Made by a program: the position numbers and the translations under genes. From Methylomonas methanica (GTDB lineage: Bacteria > Pseudomonadota > Gammaproteobacteria > Methylococcales > Methylomonadaceae), in assembly GCF_001644035.1 (NCBI RefSeq), contig NZ_LUUG01000073.1, positions 1-64,000 on the forward strand: DNA of 64,000 nucleotides, given 5' to 3'. Under the pieces are notes generated by a model, which made no database searches, had not been told where the DNA came from, and was given only the letters and a program-made list of their open reading frames with translations. Shown here in pieces: positions 1-9,216 of the stretch (position 1 is its first letter; every line of letters starts with the position of its first letter).

Positions 1-190
1 GATGCGGCGCGTTGACGAAGGGGCAGGAAGCCCCTTTCGTCAACCCCCGGCGAAAGCTTCGGAGCGCAGGGAATAAGCGGCATCCGGGCCGCCTTTTCTT
101 TGGGTACTTTCTTTTGGCGGAGCAAAAGAAAGTACCTCGGCTGTCGGGCCGAGACCCGACATTAAAACCAGCCGTCGCGCCAGCGACACC
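1..190. repeat. Multi-hairpin dispersed repeat, copy 1 (window edge)
   Basis: About 190 bp that recur almost intact at 21766-21957. The element has an inverted repeat starting GTTGACGAAGGGGC (12-45), a perfect 14-bp stem GGTACTTTCTTTTG / CAAAAGAAAGTACC (103-116 and 123-136) and a tail ending in CCGTCGCGCCAGCGACAC. The tail module appears a third time at 32304-32345. In copy 2 one stem base pair is changed on both sides (G104-C135 here, A-T there), which argues the hairpin is kept as structure. The short open frame across it is unlikely to be a gene. It may extend left of the window. Confidence 0.8.
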
Positions 191-247
191 TTAACCTCAA
201 TAGCCCTTCGACAAACTCAACTCGAACGGAATCCAATAAAAAACTAA

Positions 248-1567
248 TCAACGCCCAATCGCGTAATACTGCAACCCAAACTGCTTAACCAACCTAGGCT
301 CATACATATTCCGCCCATCGAATATCACCTTGTCTTTCAACAAACGACTTAAATCATCAAAGTCCGGACTGCGGAACTGTTTCCATTCGGTGACGATGAT
401 CAACGCATCCACATCGTTTAAGGTGTCCGCCTGTTTCGCGCAATACACCAATCCGGCTTTGTCGCCATAGATGCGATGCGCTTCTTCCATCGCTTCCGGG
501 TCGTAGGCTCGTACAGTCGCACCCGCATCGATTAAGGCTTCCAGCAATACCCGGCTGGGGGCTTCGCGCATGTCGTCGGTGTTAGGTTTAAACGCCAGGC
601 CCCATAGCGCAAAGGTTTTGCCTTTCACACCATCGGGATAATGCGTAGAAACTTTCTCAAATAAGCGGTGTTTTTGTCGGTCGTTGACGTTTTCCACAGC
701 GCTAAGCAGTTCGGCTTGATAGCCGTAGTCGCGGGCGGTACGTTCCAGCGCTTTCACGTCTTTCGGAAAGCAGGAGCCGCCGTAGCCGCAGCCTGGATAT
801 ATAAAGCTGTAGCCAATGCGGCTGTCGGAGCCTATGCCGTGGCGGACGTTTTCGATGTCGGCGCCCAGCCTTTCCGCCAGATTGGCGAGTTCGTTCATAA
901 AGCTGATTTTGGTGGCCAGCATCGCGTTGGCGGCGTACTTGGTCAGTTCGGCGGACCGAATGTCCATAGTGATAACCCGCTCCCGGCTGCGATTGAACGG
1001 CGAGTACAGCGCTTTCAACAATTCGGCGGTTCTGGGGTTATCGGTGCCGATGATGATCCGGTCCGGCTTCATGAAATCGTCCAGCGCGGAGCCTTCTTTT
1101 AAAAACTCGGGATTTGAGACGACGTCAAACTCCAATTCCTGACTGCGCTCGGCCAATACATCTTTGATGGCCTGTTTGACTTTGTCGGCGGTGCCGACCG
1201 GCACGGTGGATTTATCGACCACTATTTTGTAATCGCTCATGTGTTCGGCGATGCTTTTCGCCACCGCCAACACGTATTTCAAATCGGCCGAGCCGTCTTC
1301 GTCCGGCGGCGTACCCACCGCGATGAATTGAAACAAGCCGAAATCCACGGCTTCCTTGACGTCGGTGGTAAAGCTCAAGCGACCGGCGGCGACATTGTCC
1401 TTAACCATCTCGTCCAAACCCGGCTCGTAGATTGGAATGACACCTTGCTTGAGTTGGTCGATTTTGCGCTGATCGACATCCATGCAAAGCACTTGATTAC
1501 CCACTTCTGCCAGACAGGCGCCCGTCACCAAACCTACATATCCACTGCCAAACACCGTAATTTTCAT
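248..1567 (-). CDS. ugd: UDP-glucose 6-dehydrogenase
   Basis: 439 aa, full length for the family. It oxidises UDP-glucose to UDP-glucuronate with two NAD+, feeding capsule, exopolysaccharide or LPS sugar synthesis in the cytoplasm. The N-terminus has the Rossmann motif GSGYVG (residues 7-12). The catalytic cysteine is Cys266 in [12 protein letters not shown], followed by the C-terminal UDP-binding domain. The start has a Shine-Dalgarno-like AAGGTG. It lies 16 bp downstream of the dehydrogenase gene on the same strand, so the two may be cotranscribed. No glycosyltransferase cluster is nearby. Confidence 0.95.
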   Translation of the reverse strand: MKITVFGSGYVGLVTGACLAEVGNQVLCMDVDQRKIDQLKQGVIPIYEPGLDEMVKDNVAAGRLSFTTDVKEAVDFGLFQFIAVGTPPDEDGSADLKYVLAVAKSIAEHMSDYKIVVDKSTVPVGTADKVKQAIKDVLAERSQELEFDVVSNPEFLKEGSALDDFMKPDRIIIGTDNPRTAELLKALYSPFNRSRERVITMDIRSAELTKYAANAMLATKISFMNELANLAERLGADIENVRHGIGSDSRIGYSFIYPGCGYGGSCFPKDVKALERTARDYGYQAELLSAVENVNDRQKHRLFEKVSTHYPDGVKGKTFALWGLAFKPNTDDMREAPSRVLLEALIDAGATVRAYDPEAMEEAHRIYGDKAGLVYCAKQADTLNDVDALIIVTEWKQFRSPDFDDLSRLLKDKVIFDGRNMYEPRLVKQFGLQYYAIGR

Positions 1568-1583
1568 CGTTACACCTTGTAAA

Positions 1584-2450
1584 CTAATTGGAAGATCGTT
1601 TCTGTTTTAAGCGATACAACGCGGAAATATCCTCGTCGCCATAACCTTTGGCCATCAGTTTGGCATAGTCCGCGAGCGTCGTAATGGTTAGCGGGCAACC
1701 TACGCCGGCATGCTGAGCCATATGCTGAGCTATTTTTAAGTCTTTATGATGGAGCGCCAATTTAAAACCGGGGGGAAATTGGTTTTGGGTCATGGTCTTG
1801 CCGCGGTGATTCAAGAACCAGTTGCCGGCCGCGCCGCCGCTGACCACCTCAATGACTTTCTCCATCGGTAATCCCTGAGCCTCGGCAAAGGCCAATGCTT
1901 CGGTCACTGCCTGGTTAATGCCGGCACACATGATTTGGTTCACTGCCTTGCAAGCTTGCCCGGCACCGACACCACCCATGTGTTCGATACGCGCGGTCAT
2001 GGCCGCCAACACCGGACGAACCCGTGCCAAAATTTGTGCGTCGCCACCGACCATCATAGCCAACGTGCCTTTGTTGGCGCCTTCCACGCCGCCGGACACC
2101 GGCGCGTCCAAGAACGCCGCCTGTTTTTCCGCCAGTTTTTGCGCCGCCACCATCGCCGTCTCGCTGCTGACCGTAGACATATCCACCACCACGCTGCCTG
2201 GCCGGATGGTTTTAGCGATAGCATCCACCACCATCAGCACGTCTTTATCCGCCGATACGCAGATCAACACCACTTCGACTTGACCGGCCAGCTGTTCGAT
2301 AGTCTCGCAAGCCTGGATTTGTAATTCCGCCGCTAAGGTCTCGGCTTTACTTGAGGTCCGGTTGTAAACCGCAGTCAAGCATCCGGCCTTGGCAAGATTG
2401 CGCGCCATGCCCTGGCCCATTGCCCCCAATCCGATTAAGCCTACCCGCAT
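1584..2450 (-). CDS. NAD(P)-dependent beta-hydroxyacid dehydrogenase (3-hydroxyisobutyrate/tartronate semialdehyde reductase family)
   Basis: 288 aa from the chosen start at 2450, which has AAGGGGA seven bases upstream; an ATG at 2480 is also open but lacks such a site. The protein begins [14 protein letters not shown], the Rossmann dinucleotide loop. The substrate-binding signature [10 protein letters not shown] is at 115-124, and the probable catalytic lysine is Lys168 in [11 protein letters not shown]. Members reduce small semialdehydes such as tartronate, succinic or methylmalonic semialdehyde, or oxidise 3-hydroxyisobutyrate. The substrate cannot be told from sequence alone. It is just upstream of ugd on the same strand. 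Confidence 0.88.
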   Translation of the reverse strand: MRVGLIGLGAMGQGMARNLAKAGCLTAVYNRTSSKAETLAAELQIQACETIEQLAGQVEVVLICVSADKDVLMVVDAIAKTIRPGSVVVDMSTVSSETAMVAAQKLAEKQAAFLDAPVSGGVEGANKGTLAMMVGGDAQILARVRPVLAAMTARIEHMGGVGAGQACKAVNQIMCAGINQAVTEALAFAEAQGLPMEKVIEVVSGGAAGNWFLNHRGKTMTQNQFPPGFKLALHHKDLKIAQHMAQHAGVGCPLTITTLADYAKLMAKGYGDEDISALYRLKQKRSSN

Positions 2451-2519
2451 GTCATATCCCCTTAATATTGTCTGGACCATTATAGCGCCTTAGTCCGGCG
2501 GCAACAGAGCACGCTGCGG

Positions 2520-3128
2520 CTACAAAGCGCCATACTTTTGCAGTAATGTCGCAATATTTTCCGCCAGGCGCCGGTACCCCAAGTCGTTGGGATGAACAGC
2601 ATCCGACTTAAGCTCGTTGTTTGCCAGAATGCTGGGCACGGTATCCAGATCGCTCGGCACGCCTTCGGAGACGGCAAGTTCCTCATAAACTTTCGCACTA
2701 TGCAAAAACACTATCCCAAACGCCGGCACACCCAACATAAGCACCGGAATATTGCGCTGCCTGGCTTCGGCAATCATGGCTTTGAGATTCTCGCGGGTTT
2801 GCTCCGCCGCGATTTGTTGCAAAATATCGTTGCCGCCGTGGATTAAAATCACCAGGTTGGGCTGATATTCATCCAGCAATGCCGGTAAGCGTTGCCTGCC
2901 CTCAGCGCTTAATTCTCCGGGGACGCCTTCGTTAATCACCTCACGGCTTATCATTTGCGCCAGGATACTGGGGTAATCATGCTGCGCCGACGCGCCGGTG
3001 CCATAGGTCAGGCTATCGCCGAACGCCAGGATGACGGCGTTATCCGGCAGCTTGCTAAAGGTTGGCGCCGGTTTATTGCAGGCTATGCAGCCACAGAATA
3101 ATGCCACGGCAATCAGGAATATTTTCAT
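2520..3128 (-). CDS. SGNH-family esterase/lysophospholipase (TesA/arylesterase-like), putative lipoprotein
   Basis: 202 aa. It shows the SGNH hydrolase blocks: GDSL with nucleophile Ser39, Gly in block II (INEGVPGE), Asn100 in HGGND, and Asp176/His179 in DAVHPN. These complete the catalytic triad and oxyanion hole. The N-terminus MKIFLIAVALFCGCIAC is a short hydrophobic signal with cysteines at its end, so it may be an exported lipoprotein, though the lipobox is not classic. Relatives hydrolyse acyl-CoA, lysophospholipids or aryl esters in the periplasm. Start supported by GAGG upstream. It is 69 bp upstream of the dehydrogenase at 2450 on the same strand. Confidence 0.87.
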   Translation of the reverse strand: MKIFLIAVALFCGCIACNKPAPTFSKLPDNAVILAFGDSLTYGTGASAQHDYPSILAQMISREVINEGVPGELSAEGRQRLPALLDEYQPNLVILIHGGNDILQQIAAEQTRENLKAMIAEARQRNIPVLMLGVPAFGIVFLHSAKVYEELAVSEGVPSDLDTVPSILANNELKSDAVHPNDLGYRRLAENIATLLQKYGAL

Positions 3129-3192
3129 GTTAGCCTCGGCTTGGGCACCTTACCGTTATCGATCCCATACTTCGGGAACTGCTGGTGCCTTC

Positions 3193-5040
3193 TTATCTTT
3201 CCAGGTAGGTATAAGCGTTCAATCCGGCCAGCAATTCCTGCTCGAAACACGCCTTTTGCTCAGCCGGCAATCCGCAGCCGTCAAGCTTTTGCCGATAGGC
3301 GGTTTTCAGGGCTTCGGTATTGATATGCACATAATCCAGCAATTCGCTGACATCCTCACCTTCCATGAAATCGCCGAAACGATAGCCCTGTTCGTCCAGT
3401 TCGATATTAATCGAATGCGTATCGCCGAACAGATTGTGCATATCTCCCAGAATTTCCTGATACGCCCCAACCATGAAAAAGCCGATCAGGTAATCCTGAT
3501 CTTCCGCGATAGTATGCAGCGGCATGGTATTGGCGATGTTCTGATGATCGACATATTGGTCGATACGGCCGTCGGAGTCGCAGGTTAAATCCTGCAAAAC
3601 CGCGCGCCGGGTGGGTTGCTGTCCTAGCTGATGAATGGGCATGATCGGAAAAATCTGGTCTATGCCCCAAATGTCCGGCATCGATTGAAACAAGGAAAAA
3701 TTGCAAAACACCTTGTCAGCCAGCTTTTCGTCCAGTTCCTGCAAAATTTCCCGGTGATGATGATTGTCCAGGTCCAACTCGCGCTGAATCTGCTGGCACA
3801 AACTAACGTAATACTTCTCGGCTTCCGCCAACTCGGTCAGCGACAAATCGCCCTGCACGAACTTGGCGCGGGCTTCGGCCATGTTGAATTGGGCATTGTG
3901 ATAAGCCTCGGCGATATTTTGCCCGGCTATTTCCACCGGCATAGCAGCACCTTGCAGGCTTTCCACTTCGGTGACATTGGTAATCAACACCGCATGGTGC
4001 GCCGTAATGGCCCGACCCGATTCGGTAATGATGTTGGGCTGCGGCAATCCGTGTTGCTCAGCCACTTCCGCAAAAGCGCGGACAATATTTTCCGCATACT
4101 CGTTCACGCTGTAATTGATCGAGCATTCGCGCCGCGAGCCGCTGCCGTCATAGTCCACACCCAAGCCGCCACCGGCATCGACCGTGGTAATGTTGGCGCC
4201 GAGCTGATGCAATTGCAGATAAAACTGGCCGGCTTCTTTCAGCGCCAGCTTGATATCGTGGATATTGGCTATCTGCGAGCCCATATGAAAGTGCATCAGC
4301 TGCAAACAATTCAGCATATTCAATTGCTGCAAGCGGGCGATCAGTTGCAAGACTTCGCTGGCGTGCAAACCAAATTTGGATTTTTCGCCGCCGCTGTTTT
4401 GCCATTTGCCGGCGCTGATGGTCGATAAGCGCACGCGCAAGCCGATCAAAGGTTTTACCTGTAGCTTGGCGGCTTCTTCGATGATCATCTCCAGCTCGGA
4501 AGGCTTTTCGATGACGATGAACACCGACAAACCCATCAATTGGCCCATCAAGGCCATGCGGATGTAAAACCGGTCTTTGTAGCCGTTGCAGACAATGGTA
4601 CCGCCGCGTTTTGCCAGACCCAAAATCGCCAGCAATTCCGGCTTGCTACCGGCTTCCAGGCCGATATGCTCGGCAGCCACAATGCTTTCCACCACATTGC
4701 CTTGCTGATTCACTTTAATCGGATATACCGGCGTGTAATGGCCGCGGTAAGCATGCGCGACTCTCGCCTGATCGAATGCCTGCTGTAACTGGCGGATGCG
4801 GTCGCGCAAAATATCGGTAAAACGCACCAGCACCGGAAAGTTCAAGCCCTTGTCCCGCAAGGCCTGAGCGATGTCGAACAGATCGATTTCGGTCGCGCAA
4901 TCGGCTTGCGGCTTGACGCAGACATGGCCTTGGTCGTTAATCGAAAAATAACCGTTACCCCATTGCTGGATAGCGTAAAGCTGCTTGGATTGTTCAATCG
5001 ACCAGGGTTGTGTTGGCACGCGTTCTACTCGGACTGTCAT
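3193..5040 (-). CDS. speA: Biosynthetic arginine decarboxylase
   Basis: 615 aa, slightly shorter than the roughly 630-660 aa usual for SpeA. It decarboxylates arginine to agmatine, the first step of putrescine synthesis by the agmatine route. The pyridoxal-phosphate lysine is Lys109 in YPIKVNQ within the alanine-racemase-like barrel, and the Gly-rich phosphate-binding segment DAGGGLGVDYDGS is present. The C-terminal beta domain carries the cysteine motif CDSDGRID, as in other SpeA proteins. It is divergent from speE with only 62 bp between the starts, so the two polyamine genes share a compact control region. Confidence 0.95.
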   Translation of the reverse strand: MTVRVERVPTQPWSIEQSKQLYAIQQWGNGYFSINDQGHVCVKPQADCATEIDLFDIAQALRDKGLNFPVLVRFTDILRDRIRQLQQAFDQARVAHAYRGHYTPVYPIKVNQQGNVVESIVAAEHIGLEAGSKPELLAILGLAKRGGTIVCNGYKDRFYIRMALMGQLMGLSVFIVIEKPSELEMIIEEAAKLQVKPLIGLRVRLSTISAGKWQNSGGEKSKFGLHASEVLQLIARLQQLNMLNCLQLMHFHMGSQIANIHDIKLALKEAGQFYLQLHQLGANITTVDAGGGLGVDYDGSGSRRECSINYSVNEYAENIVRAFAEVAEQHGLPQPNIITESGRAITAHHAVLITNVTEVESLQGAAMPVEIAGQNIAEAYHNAQFNMAEARAKFVQGDLSLTELAEAEKYYVSLCQQIQRELDLDNHHHREILQELDEKLADKVFCNFSLFQSMPDIWGIDQIFPIMPIHQLGQQPTRRAVLQDLTCDSDGRIDQYVDHQNIANTMPLHTIAEDQDYLIGFFMVGAYQEILGDMHNLFGDTHSINIELDEQGYRFGDFMEGEDVSELLDYVHINTEALKTAYRQKLDGCGLPAEQKACFEQELLAGLNAYTYLER

Positions 5041-5061
5041 AAAGAGGTAGAAATTCTAAAG

Positions 5062-5067
5062 TATAAT
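5062..5067 (+). promoter_or_regulatory. Probable speE -10 box
   Basis: A perfect TATAAT lies in the 62-bp speA-speE gap, 36 bp before the speE ATG. I see no good -35 box at the usual spacing, so the promoter could be activator-dependent or of extended -10 type. This is a sequence-only prediction. Confidence 0.4.
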
Positions 5068-5102
5068 GATGAACGTTATATGACTTTTTACAGGACTTCA
5101 TC

Positions 5103-5948
5103 ATGCTCGACGACCAATGGTTCAGCGAAGCGCAAACCGCCACCGGCACTGCGTTTTCATTAAAAATCACCCGTAAACTCCACGAGGAGCAATCCGAATT
5201 TCAGTTTCTGGAAATCTACGAAACCGAACAGTTCGGCAATCTGATGGTGATTGACGGCTGCACCATGGTCTCCACCCGCGATAATTTCTTCTATCACGAG
5301 ATGATCAGCCACCCGGTGTTGTTTACCCATCCCAATCCAAAAAACGTGTTGATTATCGGCGGCGGCGACTGCGGCACCCTGCGCGAAGTGTTGAAGCATC
5401 CCGGCGTTGAATCAGCCGTGCAAATCGACATCGACGAACGCGTCACCCGTTTGGCGGAAATCTATTTTCCGGAATTGTGCGAATCCAACAACGATCCGCG
5501 CGCCGACTTGAAATTTATCGACGGCATCAAATGGGTAAAAGAAGCCGCGCCGAACAGCGTGGACATCATCATCGTCGACAGCACCGACCCGGTCGGCCCG
5601 GCCGAAGGCCTGTTCAGCGCCGATTTTTATAAAGATTGTTTCAGGGCGTTGAGCGAGAACGGTATCGTGGTGCAGCAAAGCGAATCGGCCTTGCTGCATA
5701 TGAAAATCCTCAAGGAAATGCGCGAGGAAATGCAAGCCGGCGGATTTGCAAACTTTCAAACCGTGTTCTTCCCGCAATGTATTTACCCGTCCGGCTGGTG
5801 GAGTGCGACGATGGCCAGTAAAGCCGACTTGTCAAAATTCCGCGAGCAGGATGCCGCCAATAAAGGCTTTGACACCGTCTATTACAACAGCGACATCCAC
5901 AAAGCCAGTCTGGCGATGCCGGAGTTTTTCAAAAAAGCCTTCGCTTAA
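5103..5948 (+). CDS. speE: Polyamine aminopropyltransferase (spermidine synthase)
   Basis: 281 aa, normal length. It transfers the aminopropyl group of decarboxylated S-adenosylmethionine to putrescine to make spermidine. The nucleotide-binding motif LIIGGGDCGTLREVL and the catalytic loop VDSTDPVGPAEGLF (Asp159) are intact, as is the N-terminal beta-sheet with GNLMVIDG. It sits head to head with speA, so this locus encodes two steps of arginine-to-spermidine conversion. The agmatine-degrading step and SAM decarboxylase are not in the window. Confidence 0.95.
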   Translation: MLDDQWFSEAQTATGTAFSLKITRKLHEEQSEFQFLEIYETEQFGNLMVIDGCTMVSTRDNFFYHEMISHPVLFTHPNPKNVLIIGGGDCGTLREVLKHPGVESAVQIDIDERVTRLAEIYFPELCESNNDPRADLKFIDGIKWVKEAAPNSVDIIIVDSTDPVGPAEGLFSADFYKDCFRALSENGIVVQQSESALLHMKILKEMREEMQAGGFANFQTVFFPQCIYPSGWWSATMASKADLSKFREQDAANKGFDTVYYNSDIHKASLAMPEFFKKAFA

Positions 5949-5958
5949 ACCACAAGCG

Positions 5959-5984
5959 AGCCGAAGCGAACCTACGCTTCGGCT
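5959..5984. terminator. Hairpin after speE
   Basis: AGCCGAAGCG and CGCTTCGGCT form a perfect 10-bp stem with a 6-base loop 10 bp after the speE stop. There is no T-run, so this is either a weak terminator or a mRNA-end stabilising hairpin. The rest of the gap to 6207 shows nothing I recognise. Confidence 0.45.
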
Positions 5985-6207
5985 ACTGCTGAGTTGCATC
6001 CCACCCACGCCGCACAACACTCTCAAACCGCTTCACTACCTTCAGCTCGACATCGCTGACCTTGATAGCTGTCGGACTATCTGAGACACTACAAATTATA
6101 AGGTTGCACCTACAGCGCCCCGCTCGACAACATAATTTTACGTTTGGCCGAACAATCCCAAAAGCTTATTTCAACGCCCATGCCTGGAGATGATTAGGAA
6201 TCAACCG

Positions 6208-7122
6208 ATGACCACGCCTCCCGACAAAACTCAGTTAAATTTGTCGAACACTTTGGTCGGCAAATTATCCGAAAACGGTCGCGACCTTTCGGAGCTGGAG
6301 CCGTATTTGGTAGTTTTATCCGGTAGCGAACAAGGCAAGCAATTCAAATTACACAATGACCAGCATGTGCTGGGCCGCGAACCGGCCGTGGATATTCTGA
6401 TTCCGGATCCGAAAGTCTCCCGGCGCCACGGCATGCTGTCGGTGAACAGCCAGCATATCCTCCTCGAAGACTTAAATTCCACCAACGGCACCTACGTCAA
6501 TGGCAAGCGCGTCATAAAACATACACTCGCACTACTCGACAGAATCCTGCTGGGCGACACCTACCTGAAAATCGATTACAAACGCTTCAACGAGGCCAAA
6601 TCGGAACAGGCGCTTTACGCGGCGGCGAATCTGGATTCGATGACCAACATTCTGAACCGCAATGCCTTCATGCTGCGCGCGCAACAGGAGTTTTCTTTTT
6701 GTAAACGCAACGAAACGCGATTGACGGTGATGATGTGCGACGCCGACCATTTCAAGCGAACCAACGACAATTTCGGCCACCTCGCCGGCGACCAGGTCCT
6801 TAAAGAATTGGCGAAAATTCTGAATGCGGAAATGCGCCAAGAGGATTTTCTGGCCCGTTACGGCGGCGAAGAATTCATCATGTTATTGCGAGAGATTTCT
6901 GTGGATGCCGCAGCCGCTTTGGCGGAGCGCATCAGACTTACGGTGATGCAGCATACGTTTCAATACCAAAATCAGCACATACCTGCCACCATTTCGATTG
7001 GCGTCTGCTCGTGTCGGGTAGTTACCGACACATCCCTGGAAGCAATTATCCAAGCGGCTGATGACGCCCTTTACCGCGCCAAGAAAAACGGCCGCAATCG
7101 GGTTGAAATCGACGCCCAGTAA
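6208..7122 (+). CDS. FHA-GGDEF diguanylate cyclase
   Basis: 304 aa from the ATG at 6208, chosen because TTAGGA lies about 8 bases upstream; an in-frame ATG at 6190 abuts GGAG with no spacing. Residues about 40-110 form a forkhead-associated domain with the phosphothreonine-binding signature (GREPAVD, SRRHG, NSTNGTYVNG). A GGDEF domain follows, with active site GGEEF at 219-223 and an intact product-inhibition I-site RQED five residues before it. Predicted role: synthesis of cyclic di-GMP, switched by docking to a phosphothreonine partner. No Ser/Thr kinase gene is nearby, so the partner is unknown. No membrane segment. Confidence 0.92.
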   Translation: MTTPPDKTQLNLSNTLVGKLSENGRDLSELEPYLVVLSGSEQGKQFKLHNDQHVLGREPAVDILIPDPKVSRRHGMLSVNSQHILLEDLNSTNGTYVNGKRVIKHTLALLDRILLGDTYLKIDYKRFNEAKSEQALYAAANLDSMTNILNRNAFMLRAQQEFSFCKRNETRLTVMMCDADHFKRTNDNFGHLAGDQVLKELAKILNAEMRQEDFLARYGGEEFIMLLREISVDAAAALAERIRLTVMQHTFQYQNQHIPATISIGVCSCRVVTDTSLEAIIQAADDALYRAKKNGRNRVEIDAQ

Positions 7123-7283
7123 CTTTGGTTTGCAAACCAGGCAAAACAAACATCTGGCCGCATAAGGTATTTGCATTTCTCTGCGCCGTGCGTTACTGTC
7201 GGACTTCCAGTGTTTTCGGCGTTCTGCTGCTATGCTTAGCACGTCAGTAGAATTAAATTTGTAACACCACGGGAGTATCTAAC

Positions 7284-7721
7284 ATGAATAAAAATAAATT
7301 CCTCATCACCTGTTTGCTGTCAGGTGCATTATTGGCAAGCCAAACGGCACATGCGGACGAAAACCATCCGGGTTATCTGGCGGGTTTTACTTCCAGAGTC
7401 AGCCAAGGCTTCGCTAACACCACTTTCAGTTTTATCGAAATCCCTAAAAACGTGGTCAACATCACTCACGACCAAAACATCCTGCTTGGTTCGAGTTGGG
7501 GCGTGTTACGCGGCGTGGCTCACACCGTCAGCCGCACCCTGATAGGTGTGGCGGAGCTGATTGCCTCGCCGATACCCACCGATGAATTTATCTCTCCGCC
7601 ATACGTATGGGACCGTTTTAGTGAAGATACCCGTTACTTCGGCCTGCATTTCCCCGGTTACTGGACTCATTACGGCCCGCTGGATCACGGTTATTCCGAC
7701 ACGCTGGATCATGGCAAGTAA
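7284..7721 (+). CDS. Small exported protein, TIGR04073-like (exosortase-system-associated)
   Basis: 145 aa with a clear signal peptide (MNKNKFLITCLLSGALLASQTAHA). The mature part has the pattern of short proteins grouped as TIGR04073: repeated small-residue segments around FIEIPKNV and WGVLRGVAHTVSRTLIGVAELIASPIP, then an aromatic C-terminus. Such proteins co-occur with exosortase/PEP-CTERM systems; their function is unknown. A PEP-CTERM protein lies at 62622-63344. GGGAG upstream supports the start. The family call is from memory of its style. Confidence 0.6.
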   Translation: MNKNKFLITCLLSGALLASQTAHADENHPGYLAGFTSRVSQGFANTTFSFIEIPKNVVNITHDQNILLGSSWGVLRGVAHTVSRTLIGVAELIASPIPTDEFISPPYVWDRFSEDTRYFGLHFPGYWTHYGPLDHGYSDTLDHGK

Positions 7722-7756
7722 CGCGGACGATACCGCTCGATTTAGAGGATAAGATC

Positions 7757-8452
7757 ATGAAAAAAAAATACGTATACATCCCGCTTGCCGTTCTGGCTTT
7801 ATCGCTGACCGCCTGTTCCACGCCGAAAAAAGATGTGGCTGGACTCAGCGCCGAAATTGATGCCGCATCCAAAGGTCATTACGGTCAAGCCTTGCTCCAC
7901 GCGTCAGCGGCTGAACAAGATTTAAAGTCGGCCAATCATGTGCTGAAACACTGGCAAAACGATTACTACTGGAACATCGACGAGAGCCTAAAAGCGCAGG
8001 AGGCTGCAAAATCAGCCGCGGCACACATTTTGGCCTCGGAAAAAGAGTATTGCCAATGGCTGACAGAGGCCCATTCACAAAACCATCATCACGTGGAAAC
8101 GATTCATGAAACCGTAGCCTACTTCAAAACCGGTAGCCACGTGCCGTTTAAAACCAAGGAAGACACCATCAGTCATATCGGTCACTTTTTGCACGACCAC
8201 CCCGATGCAACTGCTACTGTCACGGCTTCCACCGACACAGTCGGCAAGCCAGCCTATAACCAAGCCTTATCGGAAAGAAGAGCTAAATCCGTTAGCGAAC
8301 TGCTGATTAAAAATGGCGCCAGAGCCACCCAACTGGTCTCTAAAGCTATCGGCGAAGCTCACGGTCCCGATAATACCGCTGATCAAAGTCACCGCGTTGC
8401 CGTGGTTATTTCCGCGCACCCTGACTATCTCGACTGCCCTAAACTGAAGTAA
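7757..8452 (+). CDS. OmpA-family outer-membrane lipoprotein
   Basis: 231 aa. The signal peptide ends in the lipobox LTAC (Cys20), so it is a probable lipoprotein. Residues about 30-100 are helical and Ala/His-rich. From about 115 onward there is an OmpA C-terminal peptidoglycan-binding domain (FKTGSHVPFKT, then ASTDTVGKPAYNQALSERRA and a final basic strand). It likely links the outer membrane to peptidoglycan. It follows the TIGR04073-like gene by 35 bp, has a GAGGA ribosome site, and is probably cotranscribed with it. Confidence 0.88.
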   Translation: MKKKYVYIPLAVLALSLTACSTPKKDVAGLSAEIDAASKGHYGQALLHASAAEQDLKSANHVLKHWQNDYYWNIDESLKAQEAAKSAAAHILASEKEYCQWLTEAHSQNHHHVETIHETVAYFKTGSHVPFKTKEDTISHIGHFLHDHPDATATVTASTDTVGKPAYNQALSERRAKSVSELLIKNGARATQLVSKAIGEAHGPDNTADQSHRVAVVISAHPDYLDCPKLK

Positions 8453-8461
8453 GTCCAACCC

Positions 8462-8531
8462 GCCCTGCTCGCGCCAGCGGCAGGGTGCTTGGCGGCAGAG
8501 ATTCAATAACATCGATTATCGAATCTCTGCC
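8462..8531. terminator. Two hairpins after the OmpA-like gene
   Basis: First stem: CCCTGC (8463-8468) with GCAGGG (8480-8485). Second stem: GGCAGAGATTC (8494-8504) with GAATCTCTGCC (8521-8531), a perfect 11-bp inverted repeat. The two genes on either side converge here. Neither stem has a T-tract, but the position suggests transcript ends for both directions. Confidence 0.5.
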
Positions 8532-8536
8532 CCACA

Positions 8537-8740
8537 TTACATTTGGTCTGCCTGCTGTTTCTGCCGGTCCGCACTTTCAAAAATCTGCTTTTCCGCATCT
8601 CTGGCCTGATCCATGGGTTGCTTGATTGCATCCGCAAGCGGCTGCTGCACTGCTGCCGGCGGATTAGCCTTATCGGCCGGCGCCGAGTCGCAAGCCGACA
8701 AACCGCAAGCCACTAGTAAAAAAATCAAAGTGTTTTTCAT
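8537..8740 (-). CDS. Small putative lipoprotein
   Basis: 67 aa from the ATG at 8740 (MKNTLIFLLVACGLSACDS), which starts a standard lipoprotein signal with lipobox LSAC. An upstream ATG at 8776 would put 12 polar residues before it. The mature part is a short polar, helical tail rich in Ala, Lys and Gln (DQARDAEKQIFESADRQKQQ). I do not recognise a family. Asp after the lipidated cysteine would favour inner-membrane retention by the Lol rule. Confidence 0.65.
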   Translation of the reverse strand: MKNTLIFLLVACGLSACDSAPADKANPPAAVQQPLADAIKQPMDQARDAEKQIFESADRQKQQADQM

Positions 8741-8812
8741 GGGTTTATAGAACCTATTCGCAGGGCTATTGGACATTAAACTTCGGACTCAGCGGCCGGC
8801 GATGCCAAATAT

Positions 8813-9088
8813 TCAATCATTCCGGTGCTCGCGAGGCCTACGCAAAACCTGCTGTATCGCCTGCTCCACCGCCATATCGACAGCACTGGCCATCTCCTGA
8901 TATTGCTGCTCGCTGACATTAATGCCCTTATCGATGGTATTACGCACATAACACGGCGGTAATTTATTCAGCGCCAGACAGGCGACGTCTTCCTGAAATG
9001 CTTGACTGAACGGCTCTTCGGCCTGCTCAGCAAGCTTCCACAGCCGGTCTATCACCAATCGCTCGTAATAATTACTAATATTCAGCAT
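8813..9088 (-). CDS. ComFB-like protein
   Basis: 91 aa from the ATG at 9088, with AGAGG five bases upstream. The sequence MLNISNYYERLVIDRL followed by DVACLALNKLPPCYV is the pattern of the late-competence ComFB family. Bacillus ComFB is encoded in the comF operon. ComFB-type proteins elsewhere have been described as cyclic-di-nucleotide binders; the function in Gram-negative bacteria is unsettled. The FHA-GGDEF gene at 6208 is 2 kb away. The two-Cys pattern seen in some homologues is reduced here. Confidence 0.7.
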   Translation of the reverse strand: MLNISNYYERLVIDRLWKLAEQAEEPFSQAFQEDVACLALNKLPPCYVRNTIDKGINVSEQQYQEMASAVDMAVEQAIQQVLRRPREHRND

Positions 9089-9216
9089 AAAGACCTCTTG
9101 GCATGACATTGGCTAAAACTGCTAGCTAAGCATAGCCGAGAATCCTTTCGGGCCTAGTCCATTCTTTCGTTTTGGCAGATGTGATGATGTCAGCAAGACA
9201 ACAATAGTGCTTTGGA

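Noticed and set aside
12-194. 60-codon frame at the window start, echoed at 21621-22076
   Set aside because: Translation of the multi-hairpin repeat, not a protein gene.
3631-4428. 265-codon open frame on the plus strand
   Set aside because: It lies wholly antisense to speA, whose frame has intact enzyme motifs.
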